The notes under the pieces were generated by a model that saw only the letters and a list, made by a program, of their open reading frames with translations, was not told the origin of the DNA and searched no databases. Positions 53,897 through 62,290 of a stretch of DNA of 64,000 nt are shown piece by piece; position 1 is the first letter of the stretch; each line of letters opens with the position of its first letter. Origin of the DNA: UKL13-2 sp964417885. GTDB taxonomy: Bacteria; Pseudomonadota; Gammaproteobacteria; Burkholderiales; Usitatibacteraceae. A program made the position numbers and the translations under genes. The DNA is taken from positions 9,554 through 73,553 of the forward strand of contig CAYQKN010000003.1 of assembly GCA_964417885.1 (NCBI GenBank). Reading direction: 5' to 3'.

Positions 53897-54184
53897 ATGA
53901 GCAACGCCCCTGCCGTCACCCTCGATGTCCGCAACATCACGCCGCGCCATCGTCACCCGCTGATTTTCGGCATCTTCGAATCGCTGCCGCTGGGCGAATC
54001 GCTGCTGCTGACCAACGATCACGACCCGAAGCCGCTGTACTACCAGTTCCAGGCCGAATCAACCGGACAGTTCAGCTGGGATTATCTCGAGCAGGGGCCG
54101 GAGCGCTGGCAGGTGCGCATCGGCCGGACCGGCGCGCCGGCGACGGTTGAACCGGGGTCGCGCTGCTGCGGCGGCAACGGCTAG
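53897..54184 (+). CDS. DUF2249 domain protein
   Basis: 95 residues. VTLDVRNITPRHRHPLIFGIFESLPLGESLLL and TNDHDPKPLYYQFQAE match DUF2249, with a terminal RCCGGNG that adds two cysteines. DUF2249 proteins cluster with NO-response and hemerythrin genes in denitrifiers; their biochemistry is unknown. AAGGAG precedes the ATG. It is second in the NsrR-controlled unit and shares the domain with the C-terminus of the next gene. Confidence 0.85.
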   Translation: MSNAPAVTLDVRNITPRHRHPLIFGIFESLPLGESLLLTNDHDPKPLYYQFQAESTGQFSWDYLEQGPERWQVRIGRTGAPATVEPGSRCCGGNG

Positions 54185-54199
54185 CGCCGGTCGCAGACG

Positions 54200-55600
54200 A
54201 TGCAAACGCTACCTCCGCGGGCCAGACTGCTGCTGGCGTTGCCGGCGGTGGCGTCGCTGGTCTGTGGCGTGCTGTCCGGCCTGGCGCGCCTCGGCCTGCC
54301 GATGCCGGATTTGGTCGAGCAGCTGACCGGCCTGCACGGCGCGCTGATGATAGTCGGCTTCTTCGGCACCGTGATCGGACTGGAGCGCGCGGTCGCACTG
54401 GGCAGGTTATGGCCGTTCGCGGCACCGCTATTCTCCGGTCTTGCCGGACTGGCATTGATCGCCGGCGTCCCATTGCCGTTGGCGCCGGTGCTGTCCTGCA
54501 TGGCGGCGCTGGTGATGTCGGCGGCATGCGCCGATGTCTGGCGGCGGCAGCGAGCGGCCCATCACGCAACACTGGCGGTGGCTGCCTTGGCCTGGCTGGC
54601 CGGCAACGTGATCTGGCTAATCGATGGCAGCGTGACACCAGCGGTGCCGCTGTGGACCGTGTTTCTTCTGTTGACCATCGCCGGCGAGCGGCTTGAGCTG
54701 TCGCGCTTCCTGCCCACGCCACCAATCGCCCGCGTCCTGTTTGCGATCATCGCCACGACCATGCTGGCGGGCGCCGCAACGGCGCTGGCCAGCGAACCGG
54801 CCGGGTTGAAGCTGTTCGCCGCAGCGTTGCTGGCGCTGGCGCTGTGGCTGCTGCGGTTCGATATCGCCCGTCATACCATCAGGACCGCCGGGCTCACACG
54901 CTACATGGCCGCCTGCCTGCTGTCCGGTTACGCGTGGCTGGCGGTTGCCGCGCTGCTCGGCATCACCGGCGGCCTGGAAAACGGCTCGCCGCTGCGCGAC
55001 GCGGCATTGCACGCGTTGCTGCTGGGTTTTGTGTTCTCGATGGTATTCGGCCATGCGCCGATCATCCTGCCGGCGGTCAGCACGCTGAAGTTCCGCTGGC
55101 ATCCCGGTTTCTACCTGCCGCTGGCCGCGCTGCACCTGAGCCTGGCCGCGCGCGTGGTTGCCGGACTCAGCGGACAATTTCCGCTGCGCCAGCAGGCTGC
55201 GATCGCCAACGCACTGTCGCTGTCGCTGTTCCTGCTGCTGGTGGTCACCAGCCTGCGTCAACCGTCATTCGCGTCGCGGCACAGGCGCCGCTGGCACCAG
55301 CCGGCCAATCGATTCCAACAACCTGCAAAGGAACTTGCCATGAGCAGCTGCAGTCACCATCACACCGACCCGCTTGCCGTTTATGCCTTCGATGCGCGCG
55401 GTGTCGCCAAGCGATTTCGCCACGCCGCCATTTTCGGCGCCATTGACGCACTGGACGCCGGCGAGACCATGCGCTTTGTCAACGATCACGATCCGGTACC
55501 GCTGCTGCACCAGTTGCAGGCCCGCTACGGCGACATGGTGGCCATTGAATACGTGCAGCGATCGCCGGGCGAGATCGTGATCGACTTCGTACGCCGGTGA
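54200..55600 (+). CDS. Multispanning membrane protein (NnrS-like) fused to a C-terminal DUF2249 domain
   Basis: 466 residues. Residues 1-365 carry about 11-12 hydrophobic helices, including GLHGALMIVGFFGTVIGLERA and FVFSMVFGHAPIILPAVS, which resemble NnrS-type haem/copper membrane proteins linked to NO tolerance. From Met 381 (55340) the sequence is a second DUF2249 domain (FDARGVAKRFRHAAIF, FVNDHDPVPLLHQLQARYG). A strong AAAGGAA lies seven bases before that internal ATG, so a free DUF2249 protein could also be made. The start at 54200 has a weak ribosome site; coupling to the upstream stop (15 bases away) is likely. Confidence 0.75.
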   Translation: MQTLPPRARLLLALPAVASLVCGVLSGLARLGLPMPDLVEQLTGLHGALMIVGFFGTVIGLERAVALGRLWPFAAPLFSGLAGLALIAGVPLPLAPVLSCMAALVMSAACADVWRRQRAAHHATLAVAALAWLAGNVIWLIDGSVTPAVPLWTVFLLLTIAGERLELSRFLPTPPIARVLFAIIATTMLAGAATALASEPAGLKLFAAALLALALWLLRFDIARHTIRTAGLTRYMAACLLSGYAWLAVAALLGITGGLENGSPLRDAALHALLLGFVFSMVFGHAPIILPAVSTLKFRWHPGFYLPLAALHLSLAARVVAGLSGQFPLRQQAAIANALSLSLFLLLVVTSLRQPSFASRHRRRWHQPANRFQQPAKELAMSSCSHHHTDPLAVYAFDARGVAKRFRHAAIFGAIDALDAGETMRFVNDHDPVPLLHQLQARYGDMVAIEYVQRSPGEIVIDFVRR

Positions 55601-55604
55601 CGCC

Positions 55605-55934
55605 ATGACCTACGTCGTCACGGAACCCTGCATCAATTGCAAGCACACCACCTGCGTCGAGGTGTGCCCGGTCGACGCATTTCGCGAAGGGCGCAATTTC
55701 CTCGTCATCGATCCGGACGAATGCATCGATTGCACGCTGTGCGTGCCGGAATGCCCGGTCGAGGCGATTTATGCGGAGGACGATGTGCCGAAAGGGCAGC
55801 AGGAATTCACGGCGCTGAATGCGCGGCTGGCAAAGAAGTGGCCGGCGATCGTTGAACGCAAGGACCCACTGCCCGGCGCAGACGACAGTGCCAGGCTGCC
55901 GGCGAAGCGCGCACTGCTGATCGAGGAGCCCTGA
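55605..55934 (+). CDS. fdxA: FdxA-type 7Fe ferredoxin
   Basis: 109 residues. TYVVTEPCINCKHTTCVEVCPVDAF and DECIDCTLCVPECPVEAIY hold the eight-cysteine pattern for one [3Fe-4S] and one [4Fe-4S] cluster, and the rest (KWPAIVERKDPLPGAD) matches FdxA. It is a small cytoplasmic electron carrier. It follows the fused gene by four bases, in the NsrR-controlled unit, so it may supply electrons for NO reduction or Fe-S repair. Confidence 0.92.
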   Translation: MTYVVTEPCINCKHTTCVEVCPVDAFREGRNFLVIDPDECIDCTLCVPECPVEAIYAEDDVPKGQQEFTALNARLAKKWPAIVERKDPLPGADDSARLPAKRALLIEEP

Positions 55935-55945
55935 ACGGGCACCGC

Positions 55946-56200
55946 ATGGCTGACATCATCACCGCATGGCAATGCATCGGCTGCGGCAAGATCGAGGCGC
56001 CGCAGCAATGCGTGGGGGTCTGCCAGGATCGCCGGATCGATCTGGTCGATGCCGAAGTACATCGGGCCGTGCTCGCACGCGCGGTTGACGTCGACGCCCT
56101 GCTGCGGCAGATCGCCTTTTCCACGCCGCACGACGATGCCTGGCAGGCATCGTACCGGGCACTGCAGGAACGCGCGCGGAAGTTGCTGCGGCCGTCCTGA
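55946..56200 (+). CDS. Small Cys-rich protein at the end of the NO cluster
   Basis: 84 residues, 11 bases after fdxA. The start MADIITAWQCIGCGKIEAPQ followed by CVGVCQDR gives CxxC and CxxxC pairs that could bind zinc or an Fe-S cluster. The remainder is helical and charged (LARAVDVDALLRQIAF, YRALQERARKLL). No family recognised, but its place as the last gene of the NsrR-linked unit implies a part in NO response or cluster handling. It is followed by a REP-like repeat. Confidence 0.65.
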   Translation: MADIITAWQCIGCGKIEAPQQCVGVCQDRRIDLVDAEVHRAVLARAVDVDALLRQIAFSTPHDDAWQASYRALQERARKLLRPS

Positions 56201-56249
56201 CCCCGGACAGACACCCTGACGCGCGCCGTCTGGCTGCGTGCCGACCGGC

Positions 56250-56315
56250 AAACACCAGCACTGGCGCGGCTTCGCAGGCACTTTTGGCCTGCAGGCCGCG
56301 TCAGTGCTTGAGTCT
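56250..56315. repeat. REP-like palindrome, copy D
   Basis: AAACACCAGCACTGG at the left and TCAGTGCTTGAGTCT at the right, with CGCGGCTTCGCAGGCACTTT and GGCCTGCAGGCCGCG inside. It follows the last gene of the NO cluster, where it may also act as a transcript-end hairpin. Confidence 0.75.
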
Positions 56316-56470
56316 GGCTTTCATGTCAGTGCCGCTCGTGGCTTGATCGGTGCACCCGGACCGTGCTTTCTGCAATCCGTCGCCGCGGCATGGAGCGGCC
56401 GCGCGCCGCTGCATACAGTGACATGGTCGCCATCCACGCTGTCCGGCAGGACAACAACAAGGAGTCCCCC

Positions 56471-57025
56471 ATGCTGCGCAAGAACAACCCAACAATGATG
56501 CTGCTGGCCGCACTGATCTTTGCCGGTGGCCCGGTGATCGCACAAGATATCCCGCCGCCAGCCAAGGTGGCCGGCAAGAAATTTTCCGCCGGCATCGAGT
56601 TCAACGACAACGCCGCGGCCGAGGAGACCGGCCTGCCGGTCTATCCTGGCTCCCGCCGCGACCGCGACGACGTGCGCCACGCCGACAGCGTCAATCTGGG
56701 CTTGTGGGGCGGCGATTTCGGCGTCAAGCTGGTTGTGGTGAAAATGGAATCCGCCGACGGCCCCGAGCGCGTCGCCGCGTTTTACCAGAGTGAGCTGGCG
56801 CGCTTCGGTCCGGTCATCGATTGTTCCCGTGGCGCGCCGCCGCCGGTGCCGCGCGAAAAACGCAGCGGCGCGCGTGTACTGGGCTGTGACAAAGATCGTG
56901 GCGAGAAGAACGGCCAGCTGTTCAAGTCCGGCACCCGCCGCAACCAGCACATGGTGAGCATCCAGCCGCGCGCCTCGGGCAGCGCGTACCAGTTGATTCA
57001 TGTCGAGGTGCGCGGCCTGGACTAG
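56471..57025 (+). CDS. Secreted hypothetical protein
   Basis: 184 residues. Signal peptide about 1-24 (LLAALIFAGGPVIA-QD). The mature part opens with KKFSAGIEFNDNAAAEETGLPVYPGS; the phrase LPVYPGS is shared with several small exported proteins, followed by GGDFGVKLVVVKMESADGPERVAAFYQSEL (an alpha/beta segment) and a basic end. GGAG precedes the ATG. No enzyme motif. It should be periplasmic. It overlaps the next, opposite-strand gene by four bases. Confidence 0.65.
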   Translation: MLRKNNPTMMLLAALIFAGGPVIAQDIPPPAKVAGKKFSAGIEFNDNAAAEETGLPVYPGSRRDRDDVRHADSVNLGLWGGDFGVKLVVVKMESADGPERVAAFYQSELARFGPVIDCSRGAPPPVPREKRSGARVLGCDKDRGEKNGQLFKSGTRRNQHMVSIQPRASGSAYQLIHVEVRGLD

Positions 57026-58140
57026 CGCGACGCGTTTTCCGGTCCGGCAAACGCGTAACCGTTCTTTCCGCCGCGCTTGACCTGGTACATCGCATGGTCG
57101 GCGCGCCGCAGGATGGTCGGCCCGTCGGTGCCGTCATCCGGATAGATGGCGATGCCGACGCTGGCACCCAGCGTGAACTGGCGCTCGCCAAGTCCGATCG
57201 GCCGCGCGATCTCCTCCACCAGCTTGCCTGCCAGTTGCGCCGCGCCATCCCGGTCGCTCAGCGTGTGCATGATGACGACGAATTCGTCGCCGCCGACGCG
57301 CGATACCGTGTCTTCGGCCCGCAGCGCCTGCTGCAACCGGTCGGCGATTTCCTTGAGACACCGGTCGCCGGTTTCGTGTCCGGCCGCATCGTTGACCGCC
57401 TTGAAGCCGTCGAGATCGATGAACAACAGCGCCGCGCGACCGCCTGATCGCGCAGCATGCAGGCACGCCATGTCGAGCCGGTCGTTCGCCAAGCGCGCGA
57501 CCGGCAGGCCGGTCAGCAGGTCGTAGTCGGCAAGCCGGGCAATTTCGTCGCGCTGGCGGCGCACTTCCTGCAGCAGGCCGGACATGGCGCGCTTGTAGTA
57601 ATGCACCATCAGCAGCAGGCTGGCGAAGAAAAATGCCGCCGACATCAGGTATACCGCCCATTGCTGGGCACTGCCGGCGATCACCTCCGCCGGCGCCGGC
57701 AGCCGCAGTTTGCCACTGACATGGCCGTAACCCACCAGCAACATGAAGCAAAACGTCGCGCAGGCCAGCCACAGCGCTTTCCGCTGCGCGACGAACAGCG
57801 CCAGCAGCAGCACCGCGACCGGAAAAAACCAGGCGCCGGCCGCCATCAATCCCAGCGTATACATGCCGCTGGTCGCCACCAGCAGGTTGGAGGCGATCGC
57901 GTAGCTGGCCTTGACGGTCGGTGAAAAGCGGGCGCGGAACAGGGTGAAGATCAGGGTCGCCGCCAACAGCGCGCACTGCGCGGTGTAGATGGGCAGCCAG
58001 CCGGTAAATTGCGCGCGGCTGATCGACATCAGCAGGGCGAGGGTGCCCAGCACCGCCCACATGATGAGCAGCTGGTCAATGAACTCGCCCAGCCAGGCGA
58101 TCGACACGCTGTCCAGTTCGGCATCGGCGGCATTGATCAT
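57022..58140 (-). CDS. Membrane diguanylate cyclase (GGDEF)
   Basis: 372 residues. About five to six membrane helices (residues 20-190), a short coiled segment (LLQEVRRQRDEIARLADYD), then a GGDEF domain with DLLTGLPVARLANDRL, FIDLDGFKAVNDAAGHETGD and SRVGGDEFVVIM. RAED five residues before GGDEF is the I-site. It is therefore an active-looking, feedback-inhibited c-di-GMP synthase. The N-terminal region does not match a MASE domain obvious by eye. Single gene. Confidence 0.9.
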   Translation of the reverse strand: MINAADAELDSVSIAWLGEFIDQLLIMWAVLGTLALLMSISRAQFTGWLPIYTAQCALLAATLIFTLFRARFSPTVKASYAIASNLLVATSGMYTLGLMAAGAWFFPVAVLLLALFVAQRKALWLACATFCFMLLVGYGHVSGKLRLPAPAEVIAGSAQQWAVYLMSAAFFFASLLLMVHYYKRAMSGLLQEVRRQRDEIARLADYDLLTGLPVARLANDRLDMACLHAARSGGRAALLFIDLDGFKAVNDAAGHETGDRCLKEIADRLQQALRAEDTVSRVGGDEFVVIMHTLSDRDGAAQLAGKLVEEIARPIGLGERQFTLGASVGIAIYPDDGTDGPTILRRADHAMYQVKRGGKNGYAFAGPENASR

Positions 58141-58229
58141 GCCAGCATTCTACCTGCCGGCTTTTTATGCTGCGGGCCTTCCGCAAGCCGCCAATTGCAC
58201 CCGACCGGACCGCAACCGGTTTGCGCCCG

Positions 58230-59033
58230 TCACGGTCCAGCCATCCGGTCTGCCGGGCAATGCAGGCGGGGCGAGATCGTCTGCACGGTTTCGGTGGCGA
58301 CGGCGCGCAGCACGGCCTGGGTATTGGCGTCGACGCCAAACTGCGTCAGCGGCGGCGTATCCTGCGGCAGCTTGCCGGTGATGGTCGAGGCAATCACCAG
58401 CGCCGCCAGAAACGAACCGGCCGGGACCGCATGGTTGCCATCGCCGGCGTGCAGTGCCAGGTCCGGGTGGCGCGCCTGCGCCAGGTCCCAGGCCTGGCCG
58501 ACCGGCGCCACGCAGGCCGGGGTCTTGCTGGCGATCGTCACGTGCAGGTCGTAGATGCGCTGGGTTTCCGGCACGCCGCGTCGCGGCCACTCCGGGAACA
58601 TCACCGGCAGCGCGCCGGCCTCGCGCGCAAGCCGGATCCATTCACTGGCTTCCGCCGTCGAGTACTCGAACTGGCCGCTGGTGCTGTACTTCTGCGCCTG
58701 CAGCACCACCGCGCTCCAGCGCCGGCTGCGGATCAGCTGCAGCGACGCGGCGTCGCCCAGCCGCTCATCCAGAAACATCCAGCCTGGCGCCTCGATCGAC
58801 ACCGCGGTCTTGCCCGGCGTCGTCGCCTGGACCATCGCGGCCACCATGGCCGGCAGGCCGTTAAACGAGGTATGACTGTTGCCCATCATCAGCACGCTGA
58901 TGTCGGCGGCTGCCGGGGCGCCGCCGGCGTTGCCGCCCGCCGCGCTGCCGTCAACACCGCCCGCAACGCCGTTGCCGCCACTGCCGCAAGCGGCGGTCAG
59001 CAGCGCCGCGCCAAGCATGATCAGGATTCTCAT
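58230..59033 (-). CDS. Lipoprotein of the SGNH/GDSL hydrolase fold (DUF4886-like)
   Basis: 267 residues from ATG 59033, which has GGAG seven bases upstream; an upstream in-frame start would add 63 unlikely residues. The lipobox LTAAC (about 12-16) is followed by a Gly/Ala-rich linker, then VLMMGNSHTSFNGLPAMV (block I with GNSHT in place of GDSx), VVLQAQKYSTSG and DGNHAVPAGSFLAALV (block V Asp-His). This fits serine-esterase-like SGNH proteins anchored in the envelope. The substrate is unknown. It is divergent from the second TonB receptor, whose product may bring in the same ligand. Confidence 0.75.
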   Translation of the reverse strand: MRILIMLGAALLTAACGSGGNGVAGGVDGSAAGGNAGGAPAAADISVLMMGNSHTSFNGLPAMVAAMVQATTPGKTAVSIEAPGWMFLDERLGDAASLQLIRSRRWSAVVLQAQKYSTSGQFEYSTAEASEWIRLAREAGALPVMFPEWPRRGVPETQRIYDLHVTIASKTPACVAPVGQAWDLAQARHPDLALHAGDGNHAVPAGSFLAALVIASTITGKLPQDTPPLTQFGVDANTQAVLRAVATETVQTISPRLHCPADRMAGP

Positions 59034-59417
59034 TGTCTTCTCCATCAGGCTGAATGCCAGCCGATGCATGCTGGCATGCGGCGCGCGGCAAAAATCGGCG
59101 CGGAGAAATATTGGGCGAATATTGGAGGCCCGCTTGGCTGCCGGCGGGGCGCGGCATGCCGCCGGCTGGTCATGCAACGCGATCAATCGGCCACATTCCG
59201 GCACAGTCGGCCACGCACGCAACAGGACCAGTGTTTACCTGTTGTATTGGCGCAACGCCGAAACAAACCACGTAGTCATTGTCTGACAATGACGCTAAGC
59301 TTGCTGCCGCGACAGAACGTAGCCATCGGGACACGGACTGCTCCGGATTCGATAGTCAGCGGTATCAAATCGCCAGACATGGCGCGATTCAAACCTGTTC
59401 AAAAGGGAAAAAACCAG
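59034..59417. other. Divergent intergenic region with a 19-bp palindrome
   Basis: 384 bases between the SGNH lipoprotein and the TonB receptor. No gene is supportable; the in-frame open stretch upstream of the receptor has neither a ribosome site nor a signal peptide. The main feature is the operator-like palindrome at 59275-59293. Confidence 0.6.
59275..59293. promoter_or_regulatory. Perfect 19-bp palindrome, candidate operator
   Basis: GTCATTGTCTGACAATGAC: nine-base arms around a single T. The core TTGTCTGACAA fits the T-n-GT-nnn-AC-n-A pattern of FadR-type GntR regulators. It lies 125 bp before the TonB-receptor start. No regulator gene is nearby. Confidence 0.5.
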
Positions 59418-62183
59418 ATGAAACACACCCACAGCCAAAAAGCGCTGCCGGCCGCCGTGGCCCACGCGCTGCGAGCCTGCATCCTGGCGTCACTTTCGGT
59501 GCCGGTGTTTGCCCAGCAGCCGCCGCAAAAGGTCGAGAAAATCGAAGTGACCGGTTCCAACATCAAGCGCGTCGATGCCGAGACCTCGTCCGCGGTCCAG
59601 GTCATCACCAAGGAAGACATCGACAAGAGCGGCGTGCAAACCGTTGCCGAATTGCTGCGCGCGGTCCCGGCCATCGCCGGCGGCAGCCTGCAGGACTTTG
59701 ACGGCGGCACCGGCTTCTCGCGTGCCACCACCTCCGCATCGCTGCGCGGCCTCGGTTCGATCGGCACCCTGATCCTGCTCAACGGCCGCCGCGTCGCGCC
59801 CGCCGCCAACGCGGACCCGAACACCGGGCAAGGCCAGTCGTACAACCTGAACACGATTCCGCTGTCGGCAATCGAGCGGATTGAAATCCTCAAGGACGGC
59901 GCCTCGGCCATTTACGGCTCCGACGCCATCGCGGGTGTGATCAACTTCATCCTGAAAAAGGACTACACCGGCGCCGAGGTTCGCGTCACCGGCGGCAGTT
60001 CGATGGACAACACCTTCCGCAACTACACCGTGACCGGCACCGCGGGCTTCGGCGACCTGGCCAAGGACCGTTTCAACGTGCTGATCAGCGGCGAGATTTT
60101 CCACCGCGACCCGGTCAGCTACAACGAGCCGAACGGCGTGCTGAACGACGACTATCGCCGCCTCGCCAGCCGCAACGCGCTGACCTCGTCGATCTCGACC
60201 ATTCCCAACTACTACCGCGAGAGCGTGCTCGGCAACGGCGTATTCAACGTCGCACTTGCCACCGATCCGCGCTGCCCGGCGGCGAACCGGGTGGGGGCCA
60301 ATGCCGGTTGCCGCGCCAACGCCTTCGACTACATCAACATCCAGAACAAGGCCGATCGCGCCGGCTTCATTACCAAGGGTACGATCGATTTCTCGGCCAA
60401 CATGCAGGGTACGGCGGAATTCAGCTTCACCCGTGCCAAGAACTACTTCACCGACACCCCGCCGACCCAGGACGGCACCGGCAACGGCTCGATCTGGTTC
60501 AACGCCGCCGGCCAGCAGTTCCGCTTCAAGCTGACGCTGCCGGTCGGACATCCGGATAACCCGTTCACGGTGCCGGTCGGATTGCGCTATCGCTTTGCCG
60601 ACCTCGGCCTGACCTATACCGAAACCACCAACGATGCCTACCGCGGCCTGGTCGGCCTGACCGGCACGCACTTCGGCTGGGATTGGGAATCGGCGTTCCT
60701 GTACAGCAAGACCGAACGCGAGGAAATCGCCAACGGCCGCCTGTTCCTGCCGGCGCTGACCGCGGCGGTCAACAACGGCACCTATCGCTTCGGCGGCACC
60801 AACAGCGCCGCGCTGATTGCCTCGCTCAACCCGTACCGCACCGGCACCGGCGAGACCGACATCACCAGCTGGGACATCAAGGGTTCGCGCGAACTGATGA
60901 ACCTGGCCGGCGGCCCGATGGTCATCGCGGTCGGCGCCGAGGCGCGCCGCGAGTCGTTCGACATCACGTCCGACCCGCAGCAGGTGGCCGGCAATTACGT
61001 CGGCATTGCCTCCACCACGGTGGGCGCGTCGCGCAACGTGCAGTCGTTCTTCGCCGAACTGTCGGCACCGATCATCAAGAACGTCGAAACCCAGCTGGCG
61101 ATACGTCACGATCATTACAGTGACTACGGCAACTCAACCACACCGAAGATCGGCGTGAAATGGAAGCCGGTCAGCACCGTCGCGCTGCGCGCCAATTATG
61201 GTGAGGCGTTCCGTGCCCCGTCGCTGACGCAGACCTCCAACTCGCGCGTGCAGTCGTTCTCGACCATCACCGATCCGGTACGCTGCCCGAACGGCTCGAC
61301 CCCGCTGCCGGGTGGCGACGCCATCGATTGCACCGGCCGCACCGTGGCCAGCATCTTCCTGCCGTCGGTCGGCCTGGAGCCGGAGCGCTCGAAGAGCTTC
61401 TCCTACGGCTTCATCTGGTCGCCGCTGTCGAACCTGTCGATCCAGTCCGAACTGTGGGAAATCCGCCGTCGCAGCCAGATCGACCGCTTCAGCGCGCAGC
61501 AGGTGATCCAGAACGAATTCACCCCCGGCTACGTCGGCGGCTCGGTGGTTCGCAATTCGAACCCGGCGTCGTTCCTGGTCAACGCCCAGGGCCAGCCGAT
61601 CCCCGGCACCGGACCCCTGGAAAGCACCACCCGCCGATTCCTGAACCTGGGTGAAACGCGCGTCAAGGGTGTCGACCTGGAGTTCAACGGCTCGATGCCG
61701 CTGGGCGCCGGCAAGATCGGCCTGAGCGCGCTGGCGACGTGGATGATCCGCTATGACTACCAGCTGGAAAAGGGCGGCCCCTACGTCAACGGTGCGGGCA
61801 ACTTCTACCTGTTCGAAACCCCGCGCCTGCGCGGCAATGCCACGGTCGATTACACCGCTGCCGACTGGTCGGTGTTTGCCCGTCTCAACTACACCGGCGG
61901 CTGGGATTACAACGATCCGACCGTGACCTCGGGCTGCTACCTGGGCGCGACCTCGGCCACCCGCGTGTTCCTCGGCCAGTGCAAGGTGCGGCCGTGGCAG
62001 ACGCTGGATATCGGCGGCCGCTACAACGTCACCAAGGCACTCACCGTATCCGGCGTGATCCGCAACGTGGAAAACAAGAACGCGCCCTACGATCCGAACC
62101 AGACCACGCTGGGCTTCAACCCGACCTACCACAACCCGTATGGTGCCTACGGCAGCTTCACCGTCACCTACCAGTTCAAATAA
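59418..62183 (+). CDS. TonB-dependent receptor (second)
   Basis: 921 residues from ATG 59418 (AAGGG upstream). Signal peptide about 1-35 (ending VPVFA-QQ), a TonB-box-like KVEKIEVTGSNIKR, then a plug (about 50-190: SAVQVITKEDIDKSGVQTVA, ASLRGLGSIGTLILLNGRRV, IERIEILKDGASAIYGSDAI) and a long barrel ending GSFTVTYQFK, with a Phe near the C-terminus. It matches the Oar/NIKR-type receptors abundant in Xanthomonadaceae and betaproteobacteria, which import peptides or glycans rather than siderophores in several cases. It ends at a strong terminator. Confidence 0.93.
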   Translation: MKHTHSQKALPAAVAHALRACILASLSVPVFAQQPPQKVEKIEVTGSNIKRVDAETSSAVQVITKEDIDKSGVQTVAELLRAVPAIAGGSLQDFDGGTGFSRATTSASLRGLGSIGTLILLNGRRVAPAANADPNTGQGQSYNLNTIPLSAIERIEILKDGASAIYGSDAIAGVINFILKKDYTGAEVRVTGGSSMDNTFRNYTVTGTAGFGDLAKDRFNVLISGEIFHRDPVSYNEPNGVLNDDYRRLASRNALTSSISTIPNYYRESVLGNGVFNVALATDPRCPAANRVGANAGCRANAFDYINIQNKADRAGFITKGTIDFSANMQGTAEFSFTRAKNYFTDTPPTQDGTGNGSIWFNAAGQQFRFKLTLPVGHPDNPFTVPVGLRYRFADLGLTYTETTNDAYRGLVGLTGTHFGWDWESAFLYSKTEREEIANGRLFLPALTAAVNNGTYRFGGTNSAALIASLNPYRTGTGETDITSWDIKGSRELMNLAGGPMVIAVGAEARRESFDITSDPQQVAGNYVGIASTTVGASRNVQSFFAELSAPIIKNVETQLAIRHDHYSDYGNSTTPKIGVKWKPVSTVALRANYGEAFRAPSLTQTSNSRVQSFSTITDPVRCPNGSTPLPGGDAIDCTGRTVASIFLPSVGLEPERSKSFSYGFIWSPLSNLSIQSELWEIRRRSQIDRFSAQQVIQNEFTPGYVGGSVVRNSNPASFLVNAQGQPIPGTGPLESTTRRFLNLGETRVKGVDLEFNGSMPLGAGKIGLSALATWMIRYDYQLEKGGPYVNGAGNFYLFETPRLRGNATVDYTAADWSVFARLNYTGGWDYNDPTVTSGCYLGATSATRVFLGQCKVRPWQTLDIGGRYNVTKALTVSGVIRNVENKNAPYDPNQTTLGFNPTYHNPYGAYGSFTVTYQFK

Positions 62184-62228
62184 TCCGCACCATCCTGCGG
62201 GCCGCAACGCGGTCCGCCGGACAAATAA

Positions 62229-62256
62229 AAACCCCGCCGTTGGCGGGGTTTTTTTC
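62229..62256. terminator. Strong terminator after the TonB receptor, possibly bidirectional
   Basis: AAACCCCGCC (62229-62238) pairs with GGCGGGGTTT (62242-62251) around GTT, followed by TTTT; an AAATAAAA run precedes it, so it can also end the opposite gene. Confidence 0.88.
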
Positions 62257-62290
62257 TGCGCCCGGCCGGCTTGGCCAGGCTGGACCGCAA

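Noticed and set aside
58167..59417. In-frame extension of the second TonB receptor by 417 codons
   Set aside because: The extension overlaps the SGNH lipoprotein and part of a promoter region, is low complexity, and would bury the signal peptide that begins at 59418.
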